Below, piece by piece: positions 32,147 through 44,018 of a DNA stretch of 64,000 nucleotides. The position numbers and the translations under genes were made by a program. This stretch comes from Takakia lepidozioides. Taxonomy: Eukaryota > Streptophyta > Takakiopsida > Takakiales > Takakiaceae. The notes beneath the pieces are model-generated. The model had not been told where the DNA came from. It ran no database searches and was given only the letters and a program-made list of their open reading frames with translations. The DNA lies in NCBI GenBank assembly GCA_030704615.1, contig CM060733.1, positions 63,548,001 to 63,612,000 of the forward strand, in the 5' to 3' direction. Within the stretch, counting starts at the first letter, position 1. Each line of letters opens with the position of its first letter.

Positions 32147-33860
32147 AGGGTTACGCTTTGTTGGCACTAGACAGGTACAAACACAGAGAAACAGACTGAA
32201 ACCAAGGAGATTTCATCAAAACAAGAAACCTACGATGTTATGCATTGGTCAGGGCCACCGTCGACAGGAAGCAGGGGAGCGCAGGGTTTCGCATACCGGC
32301 GAGCGGAATCTGGATGGATGAAAAAGTACAGAAATGAAACGAACGAGCGGCTCGTCGCTAATGGCTCCAATAGGTGTGACCTAACCCTTATTATTATTAT
32401 TACCATTTCAACTGTGAAGCCAGATTCCCGCTCTACTTGGTGGTCCACCTCATCTACGATGGTGAGCTGAAAGTCGGTAAAGCTAGCTAGCCATGTAGGT
32501 AGGATCTTCTGCAGAGGTATAAGATTGGAAGAGGGTGCCCTGTCAAGTCCTTTCTCACTTGCCTTCATCACTGTGCACTACCACTACTGCAGCGGAAGAG
32601 AAAGTAGTATTAATCTGTGATTGTCATTCCTTCTGTTTATTACTTCTCTAGGCCTTGTGTCGTATCCTTATTGAGTAACAAGTCCTCCATTGGAAATAGA
32701 AGCTATGCACTGTCAGCAGAAGTTCCCATCTTGCTGAGTATCTTCGGTAAACACTCATGGCAATATCTAAATTGACATGCCTCTCGATTGACTTCTCGCT
32801 TTGATGCTTGAACATTGGAACTATATTATACTTTTGTGTTGCCTTGACTCTCAAGTTCTAACCCTTTGACATTCCTGAAGCTAAGCACATCAACAGTGTG
32901 CTATTTGCAGTCAGATTATTTCGATTGTTACATCATTCCTGTAAACTGGGCATCCCACACACCATAATGATTCTGGTCTAAGTTCTTGCTTCACCAACAA
33001 CTCACTTCCCTCTCTCTGTACCATCACACCAGCACACATGCTCTCTCTCACACTTGCATCGTACCATCAGCCACTTTACTACAGCAAGAAGAGAGAGAGT
33101 TTTTTTTCACATCGAGAGCTGATAAACTAGTGCCAGCCCCTCATACTTGTGCTGTTTGGCGCGCAGCTTAACTGGCTATGGCTAAGTCCCACTTTATTAC
33201 ATAGTCAAAATCCTATAAATTAGCTAAAACAAAGGTCGGTGGGTATTATCCCCCTTTCCTTCCTTTGCTAAAATACAAATTTCCAACTTTTTCTTTTTCT
33301 TTTTTTTGTGGGTTAACAGGGGGATTGTATCCCTGGTTAACTTTATTATTTATTGTATTGGGACAAAGCCCTTACAAATTATTTGGGATTATTCTGGGGA
33401 AAAAAAATTAAAACCCCTTACTCACCATAAGGCAAACACACCGTAATCAGTGTAAATGATCTTTCATCCTATAGAGGCGGATTACCTACAACACCTGCCA
33501 GGGATCAATTCACGAGAAGATCACTTCAATACTACGAGCCTGTTTGGAACATATGTGTCGATAGAAGACCGACCAAGACAGCAGGGAGATGAGGAAGAAC
33601 TGAAGTTAAGGCCTTTGACTTTTAGAACACAGACTGAGCTCTACTTGTAATGGAGCCTAGAGGCTTTCGCTGATGGCTTCAGATGTTTCCAATTCACTTC
33701 GTGCTCAAACTCAGGGGACAGTGTGCAAGGGGTTATGGCACGCACATGCTCAGGGTGCCAAAAGCTCGCATCTGCATTTTTGCGTAGCACATAGGTGTCG
33801 TCGTCTGCCCCCCACTTCTGATAGCGTTTATCAGCCACAGCCGTGTCACCTTGGCCAAAT
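32147..33860. other. Upstream region of the RNase H1-like gene; no other gene seen
   Basis: Should contain the promoter and 5' untranslated region of the RNase H1-like gene. No clear TATA box can be assigned without a transcript start. Short frames on both strands are unconvincing. Confidence 0.4.
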
Positions 33861-33868
33861 GAAGTGCG

Positions 33869-34800
33869 TCATGCATCAGTGAAGCGCTTCTTCACTTCAT
33901 GAAGAGACCGAGAACAACAAAGGATGTAAAATTCCACATTAGGTTCCACTAACTGCTGCAACTGAGCATCCCACAGGAGGCCAGGTCCACTATCCCAGAA
34001 AGCATGCGATCCTGGGAAGCTGAGCAGTGTAGGTAGTGCTGCTTGTGGTTGATCCACCTTGTTGACCACTGCCAAAGGCGATCGGTCATCGTGTCTCACA
34101 CGCTGAGACTGCCTCACTGTGTCCAAAATGCTATCCACTGTGAGGTGTGTTGGCCGCTGCACCCCATCAAATGCACGCTTGAGCAGTGCGGGTGGCATCA
34201 AATTAGTCCACCATAGCCGTGGACGATGAGCCCATGACCCCACTGTAGCTGCATCCAGCAACACTGCTGACCCAATCCACGACCGGACTTGATGCACACT
34301 GACCATCACCTTGGCCCGAGAATTGCCCATCAATGACACATTCTCCAAGATGTATGCTGGAGATACAGCTTGATGAAGCTGTAAGTGGCGCAAAACCCAC
34401 ACCATCTCCCAAAACAGACCCAACCTCGAGTCTCACAATCCATTGCCATGCCCGGCTGATGAATGCCCTTAGCAGGGCCAACCTCCCACTACCAAATCAA
34501 TGGAGCCAACCCGTTCCAAATCCTGCGCCCCCAGCAACGAAATATCTGCTGACAAGGCCTGCTGATATCCACGAATTGTAGACACCGGCAACAACTAAGG
34601 GTACTGCTGCACCAACTGAGCAACATGACAGAGTGAGACGCGTTGTGCGGTCTCATCCCTCTCCACATACAAGTAACGCCGTACTCATACACATGCCTGT
34701 AGAACAACAGCCAACCCGATGCTGATCCCGCCAAACAAGTCCAAAAGGCAAATGCATTCATCCGGACACTGCCACACGATCAGTGTGGTATCCAATGGTG
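33869..34800 (-). pseudogene. C5 cytosine DNA methyltransferase domain of a retrotransposon polyprotein (degraded)
   Basis: One minus-strand frame, continuous with the protease frame upstream, carries the cytosine-5 methyltransferase motifs in order. Motif I is LLDLFGGISIGLA (about 34710-34750), followed by RRYLYVERDETAQRV. Motif IV is DLVVGGWPC with the catalytic Cys codon at 34472-34474. Then come LFWEMVWVLRHLQ, motif VI PAYILENVS (about 34339-34360) and motif VIII RPRLWWTNLMP (about 34200-34230). Active enzymes of this fold move a methyl group from S-adenosylmethionine to cytosine. Here stops at 34685 (TGA), 34595 (TAG), 34469 (TAA) and 34433 (TGA) inactivate it, and no motif X is seen after EPNVE near 33930. 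DCM-type and DNMT enzymes share the motifs; the YVxxDExAxxV style looks like a retroelement-borne type rather than host MET1, CMT or DRM. Confidence 0.82.
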
Positions 34801-34921
34801 ACAACTGAGGTGGTCTTGGTGCAATCCCCGCACTGTCCTCCTCTCCTGACGGTACAAAAGCCTCTACCCAGGTTTGTTGCACACAACAATCAGCAACCCG
34901 CTGCAAATCCTTGCTCGAGCG

Positions 34922-35566
34922 TCACAATGGAGTGTGAGCAACCATGGCAGGCAACTCCGCCATACCATACATGTCATCCTGCTCTCCCAGAGGTGACACA
35001 TCCTCTGAATGAGTGTTGTCATCCAACAACTCTCCAGGCCAAGTCACTGCAGCTGTGAATGCTGCCAGTGTTGGCATCTTGCCTCGCTGGGCAACCGCAA
35101 CTCCTCCTATGAACATCACAGGGAGCTGCACACGCCGGCCCTCCCCTGACTGCCATCCAGGCCTATAGGAAGCTGACTCCTCCCAAAAATCCAGGGTGAA
35201 GCCCATAGGGTACAACACTGCCCCACCAACAAGGACATCGTACGAGGCCGCGTCTGTCACAATGGCCTTGGCTCTCATCACTGAGCCATCTGTAGGATGA
35301 TCCGGCTGTAGTCGAATAGCCAACTCACGCCGTATCATGCCTCGAGCTTGCTCTGATCCTCCCAGAGATGTCTGTATCTGGAAAGGGCACGGCTCCATAT
35401 CTGCCTCTGTAAGGCCCAAGCCTGCAATAGCAGCTCTGCCCAGCATCAATGGCTGAGCTCCCGAGTCCAACAAGACTTGCAGTGGCCGGTACCTCTTGCA
35501 TGTCGGTCCACTCAAACAGAAAATGTCATCCTGGTTGTCTAACATGACAACTCCAGGTGTCACCAT
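34922..35566 (-). mobile_element. Retroelement aspartic protease region, in frame with the methyltransferase
   Basis: Minus-strand frame with YRPLQVLLDSGAQPLMLG, the D-S-G-A active site of a retropepsin-like protease. A conserved second part (YDVLVGGAVLYPMGFTLDFW) and a linker follow. It ends at a TGA (34922-34924), beyond which the same frame continues without shift into the methyltransferase motifs, so the two were probably one polyprotein. Retropepsins cleave Gag-Pol during particle maturation. This frame is also in phase with the gag frame at 37480-36791. Confidence 0.8.
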
Positions 35567-36079
35567 GGCGCGCTCAATGGCTGGCCTAGCTGGCAGCTGC
35601 AGCTTGTCATGGCGCCGTCATGGCAGTCTTGACCCTCACATCCGAGGATCCCTCTGGCACTACACCTCCCACTATCTCCGCAGAAGATGAAGTAACCTCC
35701 CCACTCTCACAGAGTATAGCTGCCAACCTGAACACCTCAGTTGGTCTTACCCCCGGCGTCGCAATCATGGTAGCCGAGAACAGTGGAGTCTGGCACACAG
35801 ATGTGGCCGCCCCAGCAGCACACTAGCTGCCGTAACCTTGGCAACACTAGGTAGTGGTGCTGCCCGTGTAGCTCTCCCCAATGGCATAGTAACCTCCGCC
35901 TCGATAACAGTCGGGCGAGATCTAGGTGCCATGGATGGCATCGACACTGTCTCCGCCAATGTTAATGACTGAGGAAGCCTGGCTTGACGGCTTGCCTCCC
36001 CACGCTGTGGATCCAACTCCACCTCCGCACCCCGTGCTCAGGAACTCGTGCTGCTCCTCGAGTCACTACCGCAGCCGAC

Positions 36080-36220
36080 TCCACTTGCACTAGTGGTAGT
36101 GCTGCCCCGCACATAGTGGTAGTGGTAGTGGTGCCCGGCACTAGTGGTAGTGGTGCCCCACCCACAGTGGTAGTGGTAATGGCACCCCTCACTAGTGGTA
36201 GTGTTGCCCCGCACATGAAT
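36080..36220 (-). repeat. Tandem repeats in the gag-protease linker
   Basis: Four to five imperfect units built on actagtggtagtg and ccccgcaca. On the minus strand they encode alternating Thr-rich (ITTTTV) and G-A-x-L-P-L-V segments. The repeat probably varied in copy number within the retroelement. Confidence 0.7.
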
Positions 36221-36529
36221 CCCATTCCTCCCATGTCTCCTCCCTCAGGAGCAAGAGGTGGACCATCTGGCCTTAGAGCCGGTACCACCTGAGCTGTGGC
36301 CATGGCAGCGAGCCTCTACTCTAGCTGCTGAAGCTGGTTGGCCATGCCTTGGTCACCACCCTGACCTCCGCGACCTTGGCCATGTTGAGCCTACACCTCG
36401 TCCTCTCTGGGCTGCTCCACCTCGCCCCCGGCCACTATTGTTCCATTGGAACTGGCCTGGGCGCAACTCATGATGCAAACCATAGCACTGGGCCTCTCCA
36501 TCCTCTCATGTACCCCCATGACAGTGCTA

Positions 36530-36720
36530 TCAGTCCCTTCAAATTGGATCAGTGTGGCACGAGCAGTTCCTGCACTCAGCGTACTTGCCACAATGCCCAC
36601 ACTGCATCTGTGCAGGCTATGTCAGTGCCAAACCATTGCCTCCCTCTGGGCAATCCTTCTTGACATGGGGTCCCCCACATGTCCAGGACACCACATCCGC
36701 CCGTTGTTGGCTAGCAAATG
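36530..36720 (-). mobile_element. Degenerate zinc-knuckle region of gag
   Basis: Minus-strand reading gives SWTCGGPHVKKDCPEG and MQCGHCGKYAEC. Both resemble Cys-x2-Cys-His-Cys knuckles of retroviral-type Gag, but the first Cys is Ser and the second unit lacks the His. Such knuckles bind the element RNA. The position between capsid and protease is as expected. Confidence 0.6.
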
Positions 36721-36790
36721 AAGGGAGAGACCCCTGCATCTGAGGCCCTCTCTGCCCTTCCCTGGGCTTCACCTAAGCCCCCTTGTTGCC

Positions 36791-37870
36791 TTAAGCACGT
36801 TGAGGTAGTGGCTGGTTAGGAGCACCACTACCCCGTGGTGCCTCCTTAGCAAATCCCACCATGACCACTCGTTCCTCCACCATGTTGAGCTCTATCCGCT
36901 CTGCCAGCAAAAACATATTTGCTAATGTGGGTTGGGCCGCTTGTAGGAGAGTTGTATCCCACACCCTTCTCCTCAGCTCCTTGTCCAATATCCCGTACCA
37001 GAACTGGAGTGTCTGAGCCTCCGTAACCCCTTGGGTTATATTAATCAAGCGCCTCATGCGAGTAAAAGCCTCCCTCAAGCTCTCAGTAGGCTTCCGTTGG
37101 AACTCTTGCAAGCTCCTCAACTTCTCTGTCCTCACCCCTTGGTAGTTCCTTCTCAACTCTTCGAAGAACTCCACAACAAGGTTGAAGGCAGGCACCGCCA
37201 CTGGTGCTGGGGCAGCAGTAGTTTGGGTGGACGTCGTAGTTGCTGTACCACTAGTTTCACTATTGCTCGTGGAAGCTGCTGTTGTAGCTGCTGTTGTAGC
37301 TGCTGCTGCTGGTGCAACTGCCGGTGTGGCTGCTGCTCTTGTGCCTCTAGTGATGGAGACATAGTCGGGTGACCAGTACATCCTCCACTCCTCGATCTCA
37401 ATATCGTGCCCCCGCCTAAACTCATGGTAATCATCCATGGGCGGCCCCTCAAGGTGCTGAAAAAGCCCTTTCCATGCCATAAAAGGCGTAAACAGTTGCG
37501 CATTTGCTGCAAGTCACACCAACTATCAAACTCTTGGATAAAATCATCCAACTCAATGGTGCCCACCGCCCCAGAGTACCTTCGTGGCCCCTTGGTGGCT
37601 CCATACATCTCCTCCATTGTGTCCCACAACAATGGCAAGGAAACAACTTGCACCACCGATGTGAGTCCTCCTGATGCACAATCCGAATCAGAACCTTCCG
37701 TAGAAGACACAGGAGGTGAAGGTGGCCTAAACCGCACACCTTGTCTCGTATACCCGCTAGTATCGCTAGTGCTCGTACCGGCACTTTCCCCAGCAACTAC
37801 TGGCACCTCCGTGTTGACAAACTGGCACTCAACCGGCCATGAACCTGTCTCTAACCCCCTCTCCACAAGG
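36791..37870 (-). mobile_element. Gag capsid region of the methyltransferase-bearing Ty3/gypsy-like element
   Basis: 37866-37500 carries TIELDDFIQEFDSWCDLQQM. A frameshift near 37480 leads to the frame 37480-36791 with WKGLFQHLEGPPMDDYHEF, FFEELRRNYQGVRTEKLRSL, QEFQRKPTESLREAFTRMRR and LQFWYGILDKELRRRVWDT. This is the retrotransposon gag (PF03732-like) pattern. A Thr/Ala-rich insertion (37175-37330) interrupts the domain. The reverse transcriptase and integrase expected downstream are absent: sequence below 33.6 kb has no pol motifs. LTRs for this element were not identified. Confidence 0.8.
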
Positions 37871-40333
37871 TAACCGGGTAGATAACCTGATGCGGCTTAT
37901 GGTCTGGAATACTAGATTCCTAACATAGCCTGCACCTGCATCTGCATCCACCACATGCACTCCTATGGTTGGCTAATCATCACCTCCAACCTCACCACAG
38001 GAGAAACAAAGATGGTCTGACTGGTCATCAACCCAGCCTCACCAGCGACAGCATGCTCTAGGGTGGGATCGGCGATCAAGCCCGAGTCCTCCACCTATAA
38101 AATCAAGCGCCCACACAAAACTAGCATGGCGCACAATCAAGCATACAGGTGTGGAGGGGATCCAAACACAAGAATGAAAACAACAACTCCCCCACACCAA
38201 AAATCTCTCCACAGTGTCGCTCCTACAACCCAGCCCAAACCCGGACTGACTCTTGCCTCCACCTACGGAAAGGTCTCGGCCTATAGAGAAGGTGGAAAGC
38301 TATGAGGAAGGGAAACTAAAGCAATGCCTATCCCCAGCACGCTCTCATCCCAACACCCTCTTTTTTTTCCTCTCTTCTCTCATTTGCATGACCATGAGAG
38401 CATCCTGTAGACACTCCTCAAACCGCCCTCCACGAGCTCATGAAACTTGGCCTCCAAGGCCCCATGCAAGCCTCCACAGGGTCTGTCAGTGCCTCCTTAC
38501 GTCCACCCACCATTCCTCAGAATGGAACCACCTCAGGAAACCACGCCATTCACTAGAGGTTCAAAAATTGAGCAAATAGAGGTACATATAGGCCCCAACA
38601 ACATTTTGTCCAAAGGAATTACCTGCAGGCTGGTCTCCCCCATAGTTAAGAATTGGGCTGAAAACCAGAAAAGATTACCTGCAGGGGAGTAATCCCCTTT
38701 GTTAAAACGCAACAGGAGGCAATTCCGACTTTTCTGCCGGATCAGCTAGCTCAAAACCGTTGTTCTTCAGAGCCCAACCTCCCCATCAAGGTCCCACGAA
38801 ACGAGTGAAAAAATGATTTTTATTTTTTTTATTTTTTTTTCACTCTGCTTGTTCACGGCCTTCCGTGGCTCCAACCGCCACTACTCCTCACGGCCCGCCG
38901 TAGGCACTCGTTGGCCACGGGCTGCCCAGTGATACCCCGTGGTACCACTCCCACGAGCCTTCACGGCTCGCCATCCCCACGATCTGGTCACCGTGCCCAC
39001 CCGTTGTGTCCGCACCACGACTTCCAACGGTCACGGTCAACCATCATGACCTGGGCTCGTGGTATCTCGTGATACCACCCCAACGGCCCATCGCGGCCAC
39101 TATTCCCTGCGTTCCCTGGAACTCCCAATGAGTTCTCATGCGTTCCTGAAGCGTTCCCAAGCTCTCCCCGAGCTGGGGTTTGCTCCAGCACCTGCTGCCG
39201 ACGAGCTATGGCTTCTGCGGAGCCATCAGCCCCGTCGCCCTGCACTCCTCAGCTCTCACGGCCCACTAGAAGCGCCCCCAACTCAGCAAGCAACCTATAT
39301 GCTGCCCAACAAACTCCCTTTCTTCATGAAGCTCACAAAAACGAATCTGAAAATACACACCTTTACATACTTGGTGCACCTGCACTTCTCATGCATATCC
39401 CCTGGCTCTAGGGCGCCTTGTTGCTACCCTTCCAGCCCCGCTCTTGCCACTCCAACAGCCCTTACACTGCTGATTTTCAGATTGAAACTCCAACTCAGCA
39501 CATGCTTCACAAGTGCACTGATTTTGCACACAAGAGGGACCAGCCTCCTCTCTTCACTCATACCTCTTCATGAGCTTGGAGCTGAAGCTCCCAACGGGCT
39601 GCGATGCATCCCCTCGCAGCTCCACCATTTGGCTGCTCCTCATCTACCCGCAACAACTAGTTTCGGGCAGAGATATTTGGAGCTGATCATATCATCTCCA
39701 ACCTGCAACATGCTAGCTTCCCATGCACAACCCACATTCATGCAGCTCCTTAACTCGACCTGCAGCTGAAGAAGACGACCACCAGTTTGCCCACTCGTGG
39801 CTAGCATCTCCTCCGCTTCACACTAGAAGCCCAAACTTGGTTGTCATAGCGTTGAGCTATGCGACGCCGCTCTTCAACATAGGCTACCCGCCTCTCTATC
39901 CATGGCAAACCTGCAACCTGTTCGCCTTTGCACTCTATCCGCTTTGGATAGGCTCATGCACGGCTCCCTGCACTCTAGGCTGAACCGCTTCTCATGATCT
40001 GAAAACACAAGTGCTACAACTAACTCGAACTTGGTACTCACAGACTCGAGCTGATCTTTCTTGAGTGATAAGGAAAGGAATAATACAAGCACACAAGCTC
40101 TCTCAAACTCACATACTTGCACATGAAAACATCACTCATATATTAAGTCGAGCCAAGTGCACCCCACTCCATGGGGATCCACACTACAGCGCCATAGCTA
40201 GACGCGATGAGGCTCAACTCGAGAAAGATGAGTCCACCGCGATCTGCCGTGAAGATAACAACGCCAGGTGCCCAAACATGTATTGGCCCTTGGATTGACA
40301 CTTGGGTCAATCCCAAATGTCAATATATAGAAG
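37871..40333. other. No gene seen; possible 5' region or LTR of the methyltransferase element
   Basis: Holds GC-rich parts (38850-39250) and an A/T run (38815-38845), but I find no terminal repeat pair, primer-binding site or coding motif. It may include the 5' LTR of the element at 33.9-37.9 kb. Confidence 0.35.
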
Positions 40334-40355
40334 CTAGCTAGTGGTAAAATAACTT

Positions 40356-40835
40356 GACAGCCACCATTGTTGAGCATAGCCCCTCAAATAGGTGGGAGCC
40401 ACTTCCACCCGCTCCTCGTCACTCAACTTGGCCGCACGGAAGTACTGCTCTAGCTCCAAGAGCCAGGTGTTGAGTGCCTTCCGATTTCGGACGCCCTCAA
40501 AGGTGTCGGGTTCTTTAGGCTTCACCTTAAACTTTGCCGTAGTAGAAGTGGCATTAGCCGCCCTCAACACGTCTTTCAACGTCCCGCCAAACTGCGCCAA
40601 CAACCCTTCCCAAAAGACTGCTGGCATGGGAGGCATCTGTTGGTCTGTCGGAGCTCTCAGGGATTCCTCGGGCTCCGACTCCTCAGATTCCTCCCGTTCT
40701 TGAGTGGCCTCGCTTTCAAAAGCATGCATTGCTTCCTCAAATGGCCGCTTCGGTGACACGTCGCCCCCATCGGGCTCACCAGGATCATCATCTTTCGGGC
40801 CGTTCCGCTTTCGCTTTGGCTTGCCCGACCCCATG
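40356..40835 (-). mobile_element. Gag N-terminal fragment of LTR family L, copy 1
   Basis: ATG at 40835 gives MGSGKPKRKRNGPKDDDPGE, an acidic hinge, then FWEGLLAQFGGTLKDVLRAA, KPKEPDTFEGVRNRKALNTW and VAPTYLRGYAQQWW, where similarity to copy 2 stops. This is the start of a Ty3/gypsy Gag capsid domain. The rest of the element is missing. It lies directly downstream of its primer-binding site and 5' LTR. Confidence 0.82.
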
Positions 40836-40875
40836 ATGAGGTCGATCCCAAGGACGATCGCATACTGAACTCTAA

Positions 40876-40887
40876 GCTCTGATACCA
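40876..40887 (-). promoter_or_regulatory. Primer-binding site (initiator tRNA-Met), family L copy 1
   Basis: Minus strand reads tggtatcagagc, the standard complement to the 3' end of plant initiator tRNA-Met, two bases after the LTR end. Confidence 0.92.
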
Positions 40888-40889
40888 AG

Positions 40890-41613
40890 TGTCACGTACC
40901 TCACTTCGGTAAGCTCCCCTTCAAGTCATAGTTACTCGCTTTGATGCGCGCGCCTAACTCCCAACATGGCCGTCGGGCAAACTCAGAGCTTCGGCTGCTC
41001 ACTAGGACACAACGGTCCCCTTTTCTCCCCCAACAGACCCTCCACCAATTTCGGCCTAGTGGAAATTCCCTTTGGTAGATGGCAGTCCGGAATAGCTCCC
41101 CACTTCTTGGTCGCTTTTTGGCTCGCTCGCTTACTCACTAGTTTTTTGTCACCAACGGGCTTGCACCGTTCTCGGGGTTACTACTCCCTATATATACTTC
41201 TGTGACTGTCCGCGGGGGTTTCACAAACAACCATGCCATTTTATGGCGAACCACCACGAAGACCCTCGATTCTCGGTGATGAGTCGCGGTGAGTCTTGGC
41301 CCACCCACCACGGCCCTATTGGACCGTGGTGAGTCCCAAGACTCCCCATGACTCCCACCACAAGGTCTCCGCCCCATGGTGAGTCCTATGCCACCCCCAT
41401 TAAGTCCCACTAAGCTACCTCCACCCCTTGTGGAGCCACCCCTACCGCAACCCGGTGTGCGGGGCTCCACCTAGTGAGCACCTCTGCCTCCTTGAGTGCT
41501 TTGGGCACTCAAGGGTGCTTCAGCCCCCCGTACCTATTGCAGCCACCGCCCCCACCACAGGGGCAGCCCCTCTGCGTCCCAACCCCCTGCCCTAAAAGCA
41601 AAGGGCCGCAACA
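40890..41613 (-). mobile_element. 5' LTR of family L, copy 1
   Basis: 724 bp with TG...CA ends on the minus strand, ending at the primer-binding site. About nine bases in ten match 47294-48022 by eye. It contains a tatatata box at 41189-41196. The outer end is gcaaca instead of gcgaca, a single change. No matching 3' LTR is present in the window. Confidence 0.85.
41189..41196 (-). promoter_or_regulatory. LTR TATA box
   Basis: Sequence tatatata in a ccctatatatacttctg context, conserved at 47594-47601. It likely positions element transcription on the minus strand. Confidence 0.55.
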
Positions 41614-43126
41614 TTGATGAAGGTTCATAATTGAATAATAGGTTGATAGAGGAGAGGTTCATTGGATTCCAGTGGAGATAGAAAGCTTTGATTAATGGCC
41701 AAATCATTGCCGGTGCTATACAGAAGAGCAAGCAGTGTTCCATGGTTCGAAGTGAATAGTATGCACATAAGAGGGCATCATGAAACCGATACCCCGCGGC
41801 CAGCGCTACGTTGCGCGGCGCGACTGGCCCGCCGCCTGCGCGGGTCTAGTGGGTAATAGCAAGCTCCGTCGTCTCTGCCGCTCGTGTCGTATCTGTGCGA
41901 TTTTTATGCAAGCAATGTTATAAGGTCCCTTCTTGGAACAAGCTTGAACAACAAATGAAACAAATAAATTCAAAGGTCAAGATAGTATGGTAAGTCACCC
42001 TCTGAAACAAGTGGTGCTTCGGATGCACTAAATCGCTCGGTAGAATGGTACTCAAATCTGGTCCTCCTCCGGCACTCCTACTCGTTCTCAAGTCTGCCAC
42101 TTCATGGAGCGCTTCCTCTACTTCTTGCCTCAAATGGCCACAAGGCCTTGAGCTAGGACTATCCTACTCTCACTATGCTTGCTTCTATTACTAGAGGGCC
42201 ACAAGCTCAACTCTCTAGGAACTCGCTCCCTCAAGCTCAAAACTAACTACACAAGCAAGAGGCCAAAACAAGGAAATGAGACTAGATTGAAGAACAAGAG
42301 GAGCCTGCTCTTCTTTTATTGTGTTTTTGGGGCCTCTTAAACTAGTGAAGGATAGTCTTAAACTATTATTTCCTACATGAGTCTATAATTTAAAAACGAT
42401 ATAACACCATAAAATAATAACCATGGATGGAAAACCTTGGTGTTAATGATAAATCTGGTATTTCATCCATCCAATGGATCACCCGTTGGCGCTAGGTTGT
42501 CTTCTCATCCCTCCAGCTTGTAGGTCGAATTTCCAGTTTTCATCCATTGGATGAACTAGAATTCCATTTAATCGCCTTTCGCAATTGCCTCCGGCGTGAT
42601 AATTTGATGCCGTCTCTCATCACCTCCAAAAATCCCCAAACTTGGTGACAAATTATAATTAAATGACTCGTAGCTGCTCCTAAAATCTCAAAGGAATCGG
42701 GAAAGAAAAGCCACACCTTTGGTTGGTTTCCATGGTTTCGCCGTATAAGCAGTCTGCCGCTTCCTGGCAGTAAAATACTGGTGGTGCCCCTAGGGGGTCT
42801 TTGGCCCTGCCACTGGGTCACAGATCATCTGGAGTTTCCTCCTACACATTTTGCATCACTGAGGAGTTCAAAACTTTGCCGGGAAGGTCCTTCACCCGTC
42901 GTCTGCTCCAATGCAGCACTTGTTTTGTCGCGATATTTCATCGTTGTACAGATTGTTTCCTCCAATTGCCAAGAGTCCTCACCGCGTGCTCCTACGCGAC
43001 TTGAAAGGCGGGAGAATAGAGAGATCACAATACGGGACTGGAACAGTCGCCATGTATTGTTTCGAACAGGTGCATGTTGTCGTTACTGGTATCGAATTGG
43101 CAGCCTAACTCACTGTCGATGCAGCT
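41614..43126. other. No certain gene; one coding-like frame at 41940-42130 (minus)
   Basis: Minus frame LRQEVEEALHEVADLRTSRS followed by PDLSTILPSDLVHP is protein-like but unrecognised. A GC-rich block (about 41800-41870) stands out in base composition. Nothing else is identified. Confidence 0.3.
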
Positions 43127-43998
43127 TGTTAGAGGGCTGCTTGGGACTTAGACGCTTTTACGGGTTCTGTGGGGTACCCTTAATTTTTGCGCAGACTGAG
43201 ACCAACAAGAGCCTTAGGGGTGGCAGCAACAGGCTTTAGGGGGGGTTACACAGCCCGACACAGCTTTACACAGCCCGTCACAGCCAGTCACAGCCGCCAC
43301 AGTTTCGCACAGCCCGTCACAGCCCAACACAGCCTTACACAGCCAGTCACAGCTCGGCACAGCTTGACACAGCCTGTCACAGTACATGGGAAATAGTTAT
43401 CATTGACAGGGAACGACTGTGAGGGAACGACATCTGCAGAAGGAACGTGTTACTTCAGGGATGACGGTTAATTAGTTAGGTGGTTAGAACAGCTTGCGGG
43501 CAGATAAGGAGAGCGGCAACGGAAAGGAGGACACTTCACGGGGAGCGCTTCTGGGTCATGCATGAGAAGAGATCAGGCGGGGAGCAAGAGGAGGAAAGAT
43601 GAACAGTAGATGCTGATTACCTGCAGAGCTGTAGTGATACGGTAGGGCAGATTAGAGTCACCATGGCATTGGCCTGATACCTGATAAATCATAATCTGAT
43701 ACTTATTCAATACAAACACACTGTGTAGAGTAACATGAGTAAAGCTGTGGAATGAATGCATGATTAACTGGAACTTAATAGATACTGATGCAATCTAATG
43801 CTTTAGTATACACGGTAAGGTAAATTGATAACATGAAGGCAAGAAGGAATACAAATAGGAAGCACAACCATGATTCACTAGCTGCAGGTCATGACTGATT
43901 GTTCTGAGCGGGCTGAGTGCTTAGAGATATCCAACTCTTCTATCTTGGAGTTTCCACCTCGGATAGCGAAGGGATGGGTGAGTAAAAGCCGCTCGACA
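43127..43998 (+). mobile_element. 5' LTR of family X
   Basis: Starts tgttagagggctgcttggg and ends agccgctcgaca (TG...CA). 48806-49760 is a second copy. The 872-bp length is shorter than its partner because the decamer array (43243-43383) has fewer units. A primer-binding-like tggcgaccat follows two bases after the end. Confidence 0.88.
43243..43383 (+). repeat. Decamer tandem array in LTR X (5' copy)
   Basis: About 14-15 imperfect units on the theme cagcccgtca / cagccagtca / cagcttgaca. The array is expanded at 48925-49147 in the other LTR. Confidence 0.85.
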
Positions 43999-44000
43999 TT

Positions 44001-44018
44001 TGGCGACCATACTGGGGA
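44001..44018 (+). promoter_or_regulatory. Putative primer-binding site of family X
   Basis: tggcgaccatactgggg starts with TGG two bases after the LTR, as a tRNA-primed site should. The tRNA is not identified. Confidence 0.5.

Noticed and set aside
35984-36663. Long plus-strand frames rich in Ser, Pro and Val
   Set aside because: They are antisense readings of the gag-protease linker and its tandem repeats.
38800-39260. LTR of the methyltransferase element
   Set aside because: Base composition changes here, but no second copy, TG...CA borders or primer-binding site could be found.
41800-41870. GC-rich block as a ribosomal or other RNA gene
   Set aside because: No similarity to conserved rRNA, snRNA or tRNA segments that I recognise.
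43243-43383. CRISPR-like array
   Set aside because: The units are contiguous imperfect decamers without unique spacers, inside an LTR of a plant element.
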